From Arenibacter sp. F20364 (GTDB lineage Bacteria > Bacteroidota > Bacteroidia > Flavobacteriales > Flavobacteriaceae), in NCBI RefSeq assembly GCF_023015905.1, contig NZ_JALKBD010000017.1:51573-115572 (forward strand): DNA of 64,000 nucleotides, given 5' to 3'. The notes under the pieces are model-generated. The model did not search any database. It had not been told where the DNA came from and saw nothing but the letters and a program-made list of their open reading frames with translations. Positions 28,309 through 38,387 of this stretch are shown one piece after another (positions within the stretch are counted from its first letter, which is position 1; each line of letters starts with the position of its first letter). A program made the position numbers and the translations under genes.

Positions 28309-28358
28309 CCCTCAAAATATTGAATATTTAATCAAATTTTTAACAAATAATCAAACAA

Positions 28359-30770
28359 ATGGAATCAATAATTATTTACTTGCCAATAATTATGGCATTG
28401 GTAGGTCTTGCTTTTATGGCGGTGAAAAGGTCTTGGGTATTAAAACAAAATGCCGGGGACGGCAAGATGAAGGAAATTTCAGATTATATCTATGAAGGGG
28501 CCTTGGCTTTTCTTAAAGCAGAATATAAATTATTGACATTCTTCGTTATAGGTGCCAGTATTGCATTGGCCGTAATTTCTTTTATAGTGCCTACTACACA
28601 CATTCTTATTGTAGTAGCTTTTATTTTTGGTGCATTCTTTTCTGCTTTGGCAGGTAATATGGGAATGAAAATCGCCACAAAAACAAATGTTAGAACTACA
28701 CAGGCGGCCCGAACCAGTTTACCGCAGGCCTTAAAGGTGTCTTTTGGTGGTGGTACCGTCATGGGGCTTGGTGTTGCAGGTTTGGCAGTATTGGGTCTAA
28801 CTACGGCATTTATACTGATATATCAATTCTTTATGAGCGGCTCATGGACTTCAACCGAGGACATGACGATTGTTCTTGAAACTCTGGCTGGTTTTTCGCT
28901 TGGAGCAGAATCCATTGCCTTGTTTGCAAGAGTTGGTGGCGGTATCTATACCAAGGCGGCAGATGTAGGTGCAGATTTGGTTGGAAAGGTTGAGGCCGGT
29001 ATTCCAGAAGATGATCCCCGTAACCCGGCAACCATTGCCGATAACGTTGGGGATAATGTAGGTGATGTTGCAGGTATGGGTGCGGATTTATTTGGTTCTT
29101 ATGTGGCCACCGTATTGGCTGCTATGGTTCTTGGAAATTACGTTATTAAGGACATGGGCGGTGTTATTCAGGATGCCTTCGGGGGTATTGGGCCAATTTT
29201 ATTGCCTATGGCCATTGCAGGTTTTGGAATTATTTTTTCTATTATAGGCACCATGCTTGTAAAAATTAAAGACAACGAAGCCAAGGAAAAAGAAGTACAG
29301 GGTGCCTTGAACGTGGGGAACTGGGTTTCCATTGCATTGACCCTTATTGCTTGCTTTGTGTTGGTAAAATATATGTTGCCAGAAACTATGAAAATGGAGT
29401 TTTTTGGTGAAGGTTTAAAAGATATTTCATCCATTAGGGTATTTTATGCCACCGTTATCGGTTTGCTTGTAGGTGGTGTAATCTCTTCGGTTACCGAATA
29501 TTATACTGGATTGGGCACCAAACCTGTATTGGCCATTGTTCAAAAATCAAGCACCGGTGCAGGAACCAACGTAATTGCCGGTTTGGCAACAGGTATGATT
29601 TCTACATTTCCGACAGTTCTATTGTTCGCTGCGGCCATTTGGTCTTCGTACGCCTTTGCAGGTTTTTACGGGGTGGCTTTGGCAGCTTCCGCAATGATGG
29701 CCACAACGGCTATGCAGTTGGCAATTGACGCCTTTGGTCCTATCTCCGATAATGCTGGCGGTATTGCAGAAATGAGCGAGCAGGATCCTATCGTTAGGGA
29801 ACGTACGGATATATTGGATTCTGTGGGGAACACAACGGCAGCTACAGGAAAAGGATTTGCTATTGCCTCAGCGGCTTTGACCTCCTTGGCATTATTTGCG
29901 GCTTATGTAACCTTTACAGGAATCGACGGAATCAACATTTTTAAAGCGCCTGTTCTGGCCATGTTGTTCGTAGGGGGTATGATTCCGGTTGTATTTTCTG
30001 CCTTGGCTATGAATTCGGTTGGTAAGGCAGCTATGGATATGGTATATGAAGTGCGTAGACAATTTAAGGAAATACCAGGAATAATGGCAGGGACAGGGAA
30101 ACCTGATTATGCCAAATGTGTTGATATATCTACCAAGGCCGCATTACGTGAAATGATGTTGCCTGGTATTTTGACAATTGGATTTCCAATTGCAATTGTA
30201 CTTTTAGGGAAATTGGTTTACGGAAGCGATAATCAATTGATCGCTGAAATGTTGGGAGGTTATATGGCCGGTGTTACCGTTTCCGGTGTACTTTGGGCCA
30301 TATTCCAAAACAATGCCGGTGGTGCCTGGGATAACGCTAAAAAATCTTTTGAGGCCGGAGTGGAAATTAATGGGGAAATGACCTACAAGGGATCGGATGC
30401 CCACAAAGCGGCAGTTACGGGTGATACGGTTGGTGACCCATTTAAGGATACTTCCGGACCTTCAATGAACATTCTTATTAAACTTACCTGTTTAATTGGA
30501 TTGGTGATCGCTCCAATATTGGGCGGACATTTGGAATCAGGGGTTGCGGAACAGGAAGTGCAGATTGAAATGCATCTGGAATCCACGGATTTGGCGCAGG
30601 CCGTTATTACTTATACCACAACTGTGAATGGTGAGGCCATAACAGAGGAGAAAACCTTCAAAGGGACCCAAGAGGAGGTAAAGGCCCAATTGGAGGCATT
30701 TGAGAATACAGCTGTAAAATCCGATAATAATAGAACAGTGGTTATTGATAAAATAGAGGTTAAAAAGTAA
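28359..30770 (+). CDS. hppA: Membrane ion-translocating pyrophosphatase (K+-dependent type)
   Basis: This 803-residue pump couples PPi hydrolysis to export of H+ or Na+. The catalytic loops are complete: [39 protein letters not shown], and the late [14 protein letters not shown]. In [11 protein letters not shown]494 occupies the site that is Lys in K+-independent enzymes, so K+ dependence is predicted; which ion is pumped cannot be settled by eye. After the last membrane segment ([12 protein letters not shown]) an additional tail of roughly 80 hydrophilic, acidic residues runs to the end. It is adjacent to ppa but separately transcribed. Confidence 0.95.
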   Translation: MESIIIYLPIIMALVGLAFMAVKRSWVLKQNAGDGKMKEISDYIYEGALAFLKAEYKLLTFFVIGASIALAVISFIVPTTHILIVVAFIFGAFFSALAGNMGMKIATKTNVRTTQAARTSLPQALKVSFGGGTVMGLGVAGLAVLGLTTAFILIYQFFMSGSWTSTEDMTIVLETLAGFSLGAESIALFARVGGGIYTKAADVGADLVGKVEAGIPEDDPRNPATIADNVGDNVGDVAGMGADLFGSYVATVLAAMVLGNYVIKDMGGVIQDAFGGIGPILLPMAIAGFGIIFSIIGTMLVKIKDNEAKEKEVQGALNVGNWVSIALTLIACFVLVKYMLPETMKMEFFGEGLKDISSIRVFYATVIGLLVGGVISSVTEYYTGLGTKPVLAIVQKSSTGAGTNVIAGLATGMISTFPTVLLFAAAIWSSYAFAGFYGVALAASAMMATTAMQLAIDAFGPISDNAGGIAEMSEQDPIVRERTDILDSVGNTTAATGKGFAIASAALTSLALFAAYVTFTGIDGINIFKAPVLAMLFVGGMIPVVFSALAMNSVGKAAMDMVYEVRRQFKEIPGIMAGTGKPDYAKCVDISTKAALREMMLPGILTIGFPIAIVLLGKLVYGSDNQLIAEMLGGYMAGVTVSGVLWAIFQNNAGGAWDNAKKSFEAGVEINGEMTYKGSDAHKAAVTGDTVGDPFKDTSGPSMNILIKLTCLIGLVIAPILGGHLESGVAEQEVQIEMHLESTDLAQAVITYTTTVNGEAITEEKTFKGTQEEVKAQLEAFENTAVKSDNNRTVVIDKIEVKK

Positions 30771-30801
30771 TTTGCAGAACTTATAATTAGACAGTATATT
30801 G

Positions 30802-30825
30802 AAAACCCCGTTTAAACGGGGTTTT
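30802..30825 (+). terminator. Intrinsic terminator after hppA
   Basis: AAAACCCCGTTT and AAACGGGGTTTT form a 24-base perfect palindrome 31 bases after the hppA stop, a compact GC stem with A/T flanks. An open reading extension of the next gene runs through it, which is a reason to prefer the later start for that gene. Confidence 0.85.
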
Positions 30826-30855
30826 CACATTTTAGGTTGCTCATATTTATATCTT

Positions 30856-32121
30856 ATGGATTATCACGATTTAACTACCTTGGGTATCGCCTTCGGATTA
30901 GGCCTTTTGGTAGGAATGCAGCGCGAAAAGGCCAATAGTGAACTGGCCGGGGTACGGACCTTTACCCTTATTTCAATTTTAGGAGTTTTGGCGGGATTCT
31001 TGGCCAGGGATTATCAAAATCCCTTTATTTTACCAGCTCTTGGTATAGCTGTAACCTCACTTTTAGTGATAGCCAATTATATAAAAATAAAGGCATTTAC
31101 CAAGCCTGATATTGGTCAGACTACCGAGGTGGCTGCTTTGATCATGTTCGCTATAGGAGCCTATTTGGTAATGGGCGACAGGGTGTTGGGCATAATAATA
31201 GGGACTTCTATTGCGGTTCTGCTTTATGTAAAGGAAAGACTTCATGGTTTTATAGATAAACTACAGGAAAAAGATCTTGCGGCTATTATGACATTTGCCG
31301 GAATCTCCTTAGTGATACTTCCTATTCTTCCAAATAAAACCTATGGGCCGTATAATGTGCTCAATCCCCAAAACATTTGGTTAATGATTACGCTTATAGT
31401 AGGGTTGAGTGTCTTAGGATATTTTATTTATAAGTTTGTCGGGAAAAAGTTGGGGATTATTTCCAATGGTGTTTTGGGGGGATTGATCAGTAGTACGGCG
31501 ACCACCGTTAGTTATGCCCGTAAAACTGTGGATACGGCATCTATAACCAAAATGGCGGCCTTTGTGATTACCGTGGCTTCTGCTATTTCCTTGGCTAGGG
31601 TGATGGTAGAGATAGGGGTGGTAATACCAGAAAAATTGCCTGTTATTCTACTGCCATTAATGGTAGAATTTGTAGTCATGGCACTTATTTGTTTGGGGAT
31701 GTTCTATAGTATAAACAAGGATTCCAAGGATGATACAATGCCTGAACCGGATAATCCCGCCGATTTTAAAAGTGCGTTGGTATTTGGGTTGCTTTACGGG
31801 GCCATATTGTTGGCGGTAGCATTTGCCAATGAAGAGTTTGGAGATGATGCCCTATATATTGTGGCTATAATAAGCGGACTAACAGATGTGGATGCCATAA
31901 CCCTATCTTTGTCGCAGCTAATTAAAAGCGATGCCTTAAACGTGTCTACGGGTTGGAAACTTATTCTATTGGCCAGCTTATCCAATTTGGTCTTTAAGGG
32001 TGTTTTGGCAGGAATTTTGGGCACAAAGCAGCTGGCCAAATGGATAGGATTTGCCTTCGGAACAGCAGTAGTAGCGGGTGCGTTTTTAATATGGCTGTGG
32101 CCTGCCTCTTGGCATTTCTGA
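30856..32121 (+). CDS. MgtC/SapB and DUF4010 membrane protein
   Basis: The start at 30856 (MDYHDLTTLGIAFGLGLLVGMQRE) is chosen because the upstream in-frame extension runs through a terminator. It gives about 421 residues. The first 140 residues resemble MgtC/SapB (GLGLLVGMQREKA, then AGVRTFTLISILGVLAGF); the rest is the DUF4010 multi-helix domain (GVLGGLISSTATTVSYARK, SGLTDVDAITLSLSQL). Members are inner-membrane proteins of unknown function, suspected in ion handling. The gene stands alone and converges with the deoxynucleoside kinase gene. Confidence 0.85.
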   Translation: MDYHDLTTLGIAFGLGLLVGMQREKANSELAGVRTFTLISILGVLAGFLARDYQNPFILPALGIAVTSLLVIANYIKIKAFTKPDIGQTTEVAALIMFAIGAYLVMGDRVLGIIIGTSIAVLLYVKERLHGFIDKLQEKDLAAIMTFAGISLVILPILPNKTYGPYNVLNPQNIWLMITLIVGLSVLGYFIYKFVGKKLGIISNGVLGGLISSTATTVSYARKTVDTASITKMAAFVITVASAISLARVMVEIGVVIPEKLPVILLPLMVEFVVMALICLGMFYSINKDSKDDTMPEPDNPADFKSALVFGLLYGAILLAVAFANEEFGDDALYIVAIISGLTDVDAITLSLSQLIKSDALNVSTGWKLILLASLSNLVFKGVLAGILGTKQLAKWIGFAFGTAVVAGAFLIWLWPASWHF

Positions 32122-32147
32122 TCAAAGCTGTTTTTTAGGCATGCTTT

Positions 32148-32762
32148 CTAAAAGAGCCCATGGATCTCGGCGTCGATCTTATTGATGACCAAGCCCAAAT
32201 CTTCCGGTTCGTCCACAAAATTCAGTTTATCTACATCAATAACCAAGAGATTGCCTTTTTCGTAGCTTTCAGCCCATGCTTCATAGCGTTCGTTAAGTCG
32301 GCTTAAATAATCTATGGATATGCTGTTTTCATATTCACGACCCCGTTTGTGGATTTGATTCACCAAATTGGGAATGGAACTTCTTAAATAAATCAATAAA
32401 TCTGGTGGTTGTACCAATGTTTCCATTAATTCGAATAGACTGGTGTAATTGCCAAAATCCCTATTGGTCATTAAGCCCATGGCGTGTAGGTTTGGGGCAA
32501 AAATATGGGCATCCTCATAGATGGTCCGGTCTTGAATAGTATCCTTGCCACCTTTCCTGATCTGTAATATTTGTCTGTATCTATTATTAAGAAAGTAGAT
32601 CTGGAGATTAAAGCTCCATCTTTCCATTTGATTGTAAAAGTCGTCCAGATAAGGATTGTCAACCACATCTTCAAATTGGGCCTCCCATTGGTAGTGTTTG
32701 GACAATAATCTTGTTAAGGTTGTTTTGCCAGCCCCAATATTTCCTGCAACGGCGATATGCAT
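32148..32762 (-). CDS. Deoxynucleoside kinase
   Basis: Salvage kinase that phosphorylates deoxynucleosides with ATP. From the ATG at 32762 it has 204 residues: P-loop GNIGAGKTT at 7-15, the substrate-contact segment MERWSFNLQIYFL, and QDRTIYEDAHIF with the DR[ST] motif. An in-frame start at 32813 would place 17 odd residues before the P-loop, so the later start is preferred. In flavobacteria this type is usually annotated deoxynucleoside/deoxyadenosine-guanosine kinase; exact specificity is not visible. Confidence 0.9.
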   Translation of the reverse strand: MHIAVAGNIGAGKTTLTRLLSKHYQWEAQFEDVVDNPYLDDFYNQMERWSFNLQIYFLNNRYRQILQIRKGGKDTIQDRTIYEDAHIFAPNLHAMGLMTNRDFGNYTSLFELMETLVQPPDLLIYLRSSIPNLVNQIHKRGREYENSISIDYLSRLNERYEAWAESYEKGNLLVIDVDKLNFVDEPEDLGLVINKIDAEIHGLF

Positions 32763-32958
32763 AGGTTTGTAATTATGGTTAGTGTTATTCGCACTTTTGA
32801 TTAAGAGGTACAATATACAAGATATCGCGAGTAAGTTAAAATCTTTGGAAGAATATCCGATAAAAAACTTATGGGATATGTTTTATGTTTTTTTATTGAT
32901 TCCGGATTAAACCAAAACAATTAATTGCAGTCTTAAGCTTGATACAAAATGTTAAATA

Positions 32959-33801
32959 ATGAAATATTTCTATTTTTTCTCCATGATGCTATTTGCATCC
33001 CAAGTCGGAATTTATGCCCAAGATTTTCAGGGTGAAGCTACCTACTTCAGTAAGACTACCGTAAATATGGATTTTGGTGGAAGGCAAATACCAGAGGATA
33101 GAAAAAAGGAAATAATGCAAAGGATGAAGGAAGCCAATGAGCGGACCTATATTTTAACCTTTGACAAATCCTCATCAATTTATAAGGAGGAGGAAAGATT
33201 GGAGCAGCCGGGCAACGGAAGGGGCGGTGGGCGTTTTGGAATGATGGGTGGAGCCGGTGGTGATTATTACAAGGATGTACGGGAAGGTAGATACTTGGTC
33301 AAAAATGAGCTTTTCGGAAAGATTTTTTTGGTAGATGATGAGTTGCCAAAACTGGAATGGAAACTTGGAGGGGAATCGAAACAGATTGGTAATTATACAG
33401 CTTTTAAGGCTACCGCTATCAAAACTATTAAGAGGCCCAATATGCGGGCAATTTTTCGTAGGGGAGGGGACAATAATGAAAATCAAGAATCGGAATTTAC
33501 AGAAAAGGAAATTGAGATAGTAGCTTGGTATGCCCCAGATGTTCCGGTAAACCAAGGTCCAGGAGAGTATTGGGGACTTCCGGGTCTTATTTTGGAGGTC
33601 AAAGATGATGTTACCGTTATACTGTGTACGAAATTGGTGCTCAACCCAACAGAGAAGAAAGAGATCAAGGCCCCTAATAAGGGAAAAACGGTAACCCAAG
33701 AGGAATATGATAAAATTTCCAAGGATAAAATGGCAGAAATGCGGGAGAATTTCCGTGGCGGCCGAGGCGGTGGTAACAGGGGCGGAGGCGGCAGGCCTTA
33801 A
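32959..33801 (+). CDS. GLPGLI-family secreted protein
   Basis: The name motif is present at W205-GLPGLI. The 280-residue protein has a signal peptide (MKYFYFFSMMLFASQVGIYAQ), a middle domain with beta-strands, a Gly-rich patch near residues 80-98, and a Gly/Arg-rich C-terminal tail (FRGGRGGGNRGGGGRP). Function is unknown. It lies 52 bases upstream of a large outer-membrane barrel protein on the same strand; this pair is commonly seen together in Bacteroidota, suggesting cooperation at the outer membrane, possibly in transport of a peptide or metal. Confidence 0.9.
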   Translation: MKYFYFFSMMLFASQVGIYAQDFQGEATYFSKTTVNMDFGGRQIPEDRKKEIMQRMKEANERTYILTFDKSSSIYKEEERLEQPGNGRGGGRFGMMGGAGGDYYKDVREGRYLVKNELFGKIFLVDDELPKLEWKLGGESKQIGNYTAFKATAIKTIKRPNMRAIFRRGGDNNENQESEFTEKEIEIVAWYAPDVPVNQGPGEYWGLPGLILEVKDDVTVILCTKLVLNPTEKKEIKAPNKGKTVTQEEYDKISKDKMAEMRENFRGGRGGGNRGGGGRP

Positions 33802-33853
33802 TTATAAGTGCTTTTTCATCATTAATCATTAAGGTATTCTAAATTATTTATAG

Positions 33854-36541
33854 ATGTACAATAAGAATTTTTATTCCGTACTGGCGGCCCTTTTTGCTAT
33901 TGCCACAGCTTTTGGTCAGGAAATAACCCTAACGGGGATTGTTAAGGATTCTACAGGAGTGGGAATCGATATGGCAAATGTCATAGCCATAAATACGGAA
34001 ACCAAGGCGTTGGAGTCTTACGGAATTACAAATCATAGTGGACTTTATAAGCTAAATTTAAAATCGGGTTCAAATTTTAATGTCCGCATAAGCTATTTGG
34101 GTTTTAAGACAGATGAATTCTCTTTTACGGCACCTACAACCGACGTTAATAAAGACATTACTTTGTACGAGCAGACCAATCAATTGGATGAGGTTGAGGT
34201 AACCTATGAGATGCCTATTTCGGTTAAGGGAGATACCATAGTCTATGATACGGATTCTTTTGTTACCGGTACCGAAAAGAAGCTAAAGGATGTACTGGCC
34301 AATTTGCCCGGGGTGGAAATAAATGATGACGGGCAAATAGAGGTAGAAGGCAAAAAGGTGACCAAAGTAATGGTGGAAGGAAAGGATTTTTTTGACGGGG
34401 ATTCCAAGTTGGCGGCAGAAAATATTCCGGCCAATGCATTGGATAAAGTAGAGGTGTTGAGAAATTTTAATGAAGTAACCCAAATGAAGGGCCTAACCAA
34501 CGATACGGACAATGTAGCCCTCAATATTAAACTAAAGGAAGGAAAAAAGAGATTTTGGTTCGGGGAAATAACGGCAGGCTATGGGACCAATGATAGTTAT
34601 TTGGCGCATCCAAAACTTTTTTATTACAGTCCCGATTATAGTATTAATATTATTACCGACCTCAATAATATTGGGGAAGCTCCTTTTAACAGAAGGGACT
34701 ACCAGAATTTTACGGGAGGCTTTAGGAATCTGGGTAGCTCAAGTGGGAGTTCTATAGATATTGGTGGGGATGGTTTGGGGCTTTCCAGCCTTCAAAATAA
34801 TAGGGCCAAAAACATAGACACCAAATTTGCTGCCGTGAATTTTAGTTACTCCCCAAAAGAAAATTGGGATTTAAGTGGATTTGGTATTTACTCCTATACA
34901 GGGACCATAATGGAAAACCAAACACGAAGGATCTATATCTCCTCCAATGAAACGGAGGATGCCATCACCGCAACAGATCAAACCGCGCATTTGGGATTAG
35001 CGAAATTTAGTTCCTTGTACAAACCCAATGACAGATTTCAATTTGATTACGACATACTTCTGAAACAGTCCGATGACCATGAAATTGAGAATGTTCTTTC
35101 TGTTTCCACCATTACGGATGAAATTACGGAAACAAAGAAGCAAAAGCCTGTTTCGGTAAATCAAAATGCCAATATTTATTATACTACCTTAAATTCAAAA
35201 AATATTTTTGCTTTCGAGGCACAGCATATTTATCAGGATGAAGATCCTTTTTACAACGCCATAAGGGATAATTTTGCCTTTACCGATATTTTTCCTGTAG
35301 ATGAAAATCAGAATATCTATAACCTAAATCAAGGTAAAAATACCGTAACCAATAAAGTGGATGCTAAGTTGGATTATTTTTGGGTTACCGGCCAAAAGAG
35401 TAATTTGCAATTTACTTTAGGGACTACACAGAGCCATCAGAACTTCGATTCGGATATTTTTCAAATTCTGGATGGCGGGGCATCACTGGATTTTACCGAT
35501 AGTGAGTATAACAACGATGTCACCTATAATATCTCGGATTTGTATTTAGGTTTTCATTATAAGGTAATAGCTGGGATTTTCACCTTTAACCCAGGTGTTA
35601 CATTACATCAATATGGTACTAAAAACACTCAGTTGAACACTACAGTGGAGGACAATCTAACGGCCTTGTTACCTGATCTGTACATTAATGCACAACTTAA
35701 AAAATCGGAAAACATACGATTCAATTATAGGGTCTCAAGATCTTTTACCGATGTGAATAATTTTGCGGAAGCCTATGTACTCAACAATTATAATTCCGTT
35801 TATTCAGGAAACCGTGACTTGGAGAGTGCTTTGAATCATAATTTATCCCTGAATTTTTTCAGTTTTAATATGTTCAATTTTACTAACATTTTTGGAAATG
35901 TTACGTACACAAAGCGAATAGATGCCTTAAAAAGTGCTACGGAAATTATTGGGATTAATAGGATTGGGACTACCATAAACTCAAATTTGGAGGACGAATC
36001 CTTAAGTGCCAATGGTAGGTATCAAAGAACTTTTGGAAAAATAAAGGCATCAGTAGGTGCAAATGTTTTCTGGTCCGCCACTAATAACATTGTGGATCTG
36101 CAGCCAAGAAAATCAGAATCCTTCACCCAGAATTATACTTCTTCCCTAGCTACCAATTTTAGGAATGCCCCTAACTTGGAGTTAGGGTATGCGTATACCG
36201 TAAACAATTACGACAATGGGGGAAATGCCACTACCTTTTATACCAACAGGCCCTATGCCAAGTTTGATGCCAACTTTCTGAAAAGCTTCATCTTTACCTT
36301 GGATTATGATTATTATAAGTACATGGACAAAGAAAACACTATTGACAATACATATAGTTTTTTGGAAGGTAATCTAAGTTATCAGAAAAGGGACAGCCCT
36401 TGGGAATTTGGGATAAAGGGGACCAATCTACTGGGTACAGACGCCATAAACCGGGATAGTACCAATGAATTGTATTTTACCACCTCTTCTTATTTTATTC
36501 AACCCCGTTATGTCTTGTTTACTGTAAAATATGATTTATAG
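33854..36541 (+). CDS. TonB-receptor-like outer-membrane beta-barrel protein
   Basis: The 895-residue protein has a signal peptide (LAALFAIATAFGQ), a CarboxypepD_reg-like domain to about residue 105, then a plug-like part (VLANLPGVEINDDGQIEVEGK, and NIPANALDKVEVLRNF). A long barrel rich in aromatic strands follows and ends with RYVLFTVKYDL. The architecture matches the outer-membrane barrel family paired with GLPGLI proteins rather than SusC, because no SusD gene or SusC-specific segments are seen. The ligand is unknown. It is cotranscribed with the GLPGLI gene by spacing. Confidence 0.87.
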   Translation: MYNKNFYSVLAALFAIATAFGQEITLTGIVKDSTGVGIDMANVIAINTETKALESYGITNHSGLYKLNLKSGSNFNVRISYLGFKTDEFSFTAPTTDVNKDITLYEQTNQLDEVEVTYEMPISVKGDTIVYDTDSFVTGTEKKLKDVLANLPGVEINDDGQIEVEGKKVTKVMVEGKDFFDGDSKLAAENIPANALDKVEVLRNFNEVTQMKGLTNDTDNVALNIKLKEGKKRFWFGEITAGYGTNDSYLAHPKLFYYSPDYSINIITDLNNIGEAPFNRRDYQNFTGGFRNLGSSSGSSIDIGGDGLGLSSLQNNRAKNIDTKFAAVNFSYSPKENWDLSGFGIYSYTGTIMENQTRRIYISSNETEDAITATDQTAHLGLAKFSSLYKPNDRFQFDYDILLKQSDDHEIENVLSVSTITDEITETKKQKPVSVNQNANIYYTTLNSKNIFAFEAQHIYQDEDPFYNAIRDNFAFTDIFPVDENQNIYNLNQGKNTVTNKVDAKLDYFWVTGQKSNLQFTLGTTQSHQNFDSDIFQILDGGASLDFTDSEYNNDVTYNISDLYLGFHYKVIAGIFTFNPGVTLHQYGTKNTQLNTTVEDNLTALLPDLYINAQLKKSENIRFNYRVSRSFTDVNNFAEAYVLNNYNSVYSGNRDLESALNHNLSLNFFSFNMFNFTNIFGNVTYTKRIDALKSATEIIGINRIGTTINSNLEDESLSANGRYQRTFGKIKASVGANVFWSATNNIVDLQPRKSESFTQNYTSSLATNFRNAPNLELGYAYTVNNYDNGGNATTFYTNRPYAKFDANFLKSFIFTLDYDYYKYMDKENTIDNTYSFLEGNLSYQKRDSPWEFGIKGTNLLGTDAINRDSTNELYFTTSSYFIQPRYVLFTVKYDL

Positions 36542-36603
36542 ATCTTTTTAGGGCCAAATTGAAAATTGTTGTTAAACATTTTTAGTTACGTCAAGAATTC
36601 TTG

Positions 36604-36611
36604 TACTTTTG
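36604..36611 (+). promoter_or_regulatory. Putative -7 box for metK
   Basis: TACTTTTG fits TAnnTTTG and lies 177 bases before the metK start, implying a 5' leader of about 170 nt. The -33 element is weak. Confidence 0.5.
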
Positions 36612-36637
36612 TATCCGAAAAAATATCGAGGAAGGAT

Positions 36638-36710
36638 TTGACTGATTGCAACCTCATGTGCTGAATTAGTTTCGGCATAACAAAATGCTAAAGCAGTTTA
36701 AGTTGTTCAG
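36638..36710 (+). promoter_or_regulatory. Candidate SAM-II/SAM-V-like pseudoknot in the metK leader
   Basis: Two pairings cross, as in an H-type pseudoknot: ACTG (36641-36644) with CAGT (36694-36697), and GCAAC (36648-36652) with GTTGT (36702-36706, one G-T). A 7-bp hairpin (36659-36677) lies between the 5' strands and the 3' strands. The segments CTGATTGCAACC and ATGCTAAAG have some likeness to SAM-II/SAM-V cores as recalled. The position in the metK leader fits SAM control. The stems are short and the match is by eye only. Confidence 0.4.
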
Positions 36711-36788
36711 TTCCATTGGAGCTGTAACATCCACTCTTCTCTAGTATGCATCGTCAAGTTCTTATTAATTTTTATTTAGAAAGGATTT

Positions 36789-38045
36789 ATGGCATATTTA
36801 TTTACTTCGGAATCGGTTAGCGAAGGACATCCAGATAAAATAGCGGATCAAATTAGTGATGCATTACTGGATCATTTTTTAGCTTTTGACATGGAAAGTA
36901 AGGTGGCTTGTGAAACCTTGGTAACTACTGGGCAGGTAGTATTGGCAGGGGAAGTTAAAAGTCATACTTATCTTGACGTACAGCAAATAGCGCGTGATGT
37001 TATCAATAGGATTGGTTATACCAATGGGGATTATAAGTTTAGTGGAGATTCCTGTGGAGTAATTTCTTTGATCCATGAGCAATCCAAAGAAATCAACCAA
37101 GGGGTGGATCGTGGTAAAAAAGAAGAACAGGGGGCAGGTGATCAAGGAATGATGTTCGGCTATGCCACCAAGGAAACGGAGAACTACATGCCCTTGGCTT
37201 TAGATATTTCACATAAAATATTACAGGTTTTGGCGGCTTTGAGAAGAGAAGGAGATGCTATCTCCTATCTTAGGCCAGATGCCAAAGCTCAGGTGACTAT
37301 TGAGTATTCTGATGATAATGTACCCCAACGTATAGATACTATTGTGGTATCTACCCAACATGATGAGTTTGATAAGGATGATGATCTGATGTTGGCCAAA
37401 ATTAAAAAGGATATAATTTCTATTCTTATCCCAAGGGTTAAGGAACAATTGCCAGCGGATATACAAAAACTTTTTAATGAGACTATAAAATATCATATCA
37501 ATCCAACAGGGAAATTTGTAATTGGCGGTCCCCATGGCGATACTGGATTAACAGGAAGGAAGATTATTGTGGATACCTACGGAGGCAAAGGAGCCCATGG
37601 TGGTGGTGCATTTAGTGGAAAGGACCCCAGTAAAGTGGATCGTAGTGCAGCTTATGCGGCCAGGCATGCCGCCAAAAATCTTGTAGCTGCCGGGGTTGCC
37701 GATGAGATGTTGGTACAGGTAAGTTACGCCATTGGTGTTGTGGAGCCCACCTCTATTTTTGTGGATACCTACGGTTCAGCCAATGTGGCTCTAAGTGATG
37801 GAGAGATTGCTAAGAAAGTTGCTCAATTGTTCGATATGCGACCTTTTGCCATTGAAGATAGGCTAAAACTTAGAAACCCTATTTATTTGGAAACAGCGGC
37901 CTATGGACATATGGGCAAGGAGCCGAAAATAATGACCAAGGTTTTTGAATCTCCATACAACGGACGGGTAGAAAAGGAAGTGGAATTATTTACCTGGGAG
38001 AAATTGGATGCCGTTGATTTGGTGAAAGAAGCTTTCAATTTATAA
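36789..38045 (+). CDS. metK: S-adenosylmethionine synthetase
   Basis: MetK makes SAM from methionine and ATP, releasing phosphate and pyrophosphate. The 418-residue protein has the opening FTSESVSEGHPDKIADQISDA, the loop GAGDQGMMFGYA, and the C-terminal signature GGGAFSGKDPSKVDRSAAYAARH. Length is slightly above E. coli MetK, as is usual in this phylum. A structured leader lies upstream and a SAM-I riboswitch for metY lies immediately downstream, opening the methionine block. Confidence 0.97.
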   Translation: MAYLFTSESVSEGHPDKIADQISDALLDHFLAFDMESKVACETLVTTGQVVLAGEVKSHTYLDVQQIARDVINRIGYTNGDYKFSGDSCGVISLIHEQSKEINQGVDRGKKEEQGAGDQGMMFGYATKETENYMPLALDISHKILQVLAALRREGDAISYLRPDAKAQVTIEYSDDNVPQRIDTIVVSTQHDEFDKDDDLMLAKIKKDIISILIPRVKEQLPADIQKLFNETIKYHINPTGKFVIGGPHGDTGLTGRKIIVDTYGGKGAHGGGAFSGKDPSKVDRSAAYAARHAAKNLVAAGVADEMLVQVSYAIGVVEPTSIFVDTYGSANVALSDGEIAKKVAQLFDMRPFAIEDRLKLRNPIYLETAAYGHMGKEPKIMTKVFESPYNGRVEKEVELFTWEKLDAVDLVKEAFNL

Positions 38046-38084
38046 TTTTTTTGAAAAGATTAGGATAAAAGAATTTTCCATACT

Positions 38085-38092
38085 TATATTTG
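38085..38092 (+). promoter_or_regulatory. Putative -7 box for the metY transcript
   Basis: TATATTTG fits TAnnTTTG and ends 30 bases before the SAM-I aptamer. A clear -33 TTG at proper distance was not found. Confidence 0.5.
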
Positions 38093-38122
38093 CAAACCTA
38101 AAGTTCAAACACTTATTGAATC

Positions 38123-38261
38123 GTTATCAAGAAAGGTGGAGGGAATAGACCCTATGAAGCCTTAGCAACCCTTTGATCATTTATTAAAGAAGGTGCTAAA
38201 TTCTACCTAAATACTGGGCCAAATTATTTTGGTTTGTTTTATAGTATCAATGGCAGATAAC
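38123..38261 (+). promoter_or_regulatory. SAM-I (S-box) riboswitch upstream of metY
   Basis: The conserved core is present in order: GTTATCAAG, GGTGGAGGGA, a CCTATGAAGCC segment, AGCAACC and AAGGTGCTAAATTC. P1 closes by GTTATC (38123-38128) with GATAAC (38256-38261), and a P4-like hairpin contains CCAAA paired with TTTGG. Just after P1 a hairpin, ACTAG-CGG-CTAGT at 38262-38274, precedes T-rich DNA and may be the expression platform. High SAM should reduce expression of metY and the genes behind it. Confidence 0.92.
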
Positions 38262-38387
38262 ACTAGCGGCTAGTACTGTAGCTGATTTTCTTTTTAACTT
38301 TTTGATTTTATAATATTGCATTGTCCGCATTATTTGTTTTGGCTTTTTATTTTATCTATTTTAATAATTTAATAAAAACAAGAAATC

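Noticed and set aside
30799..30855. N-terminal extension of the DUF4010 gene
   Set aside because: The extension is the hppA terminator palindrome read as codons; the ATG at 30856 starts the conserved domain properly.
33854..36541. Barrel protein as a SusC-type polysaccharide importer
   Set aside because: There is no SusD gene or glycoside hydrolase nearby; the neighbour is a GLPGLI gene instead.
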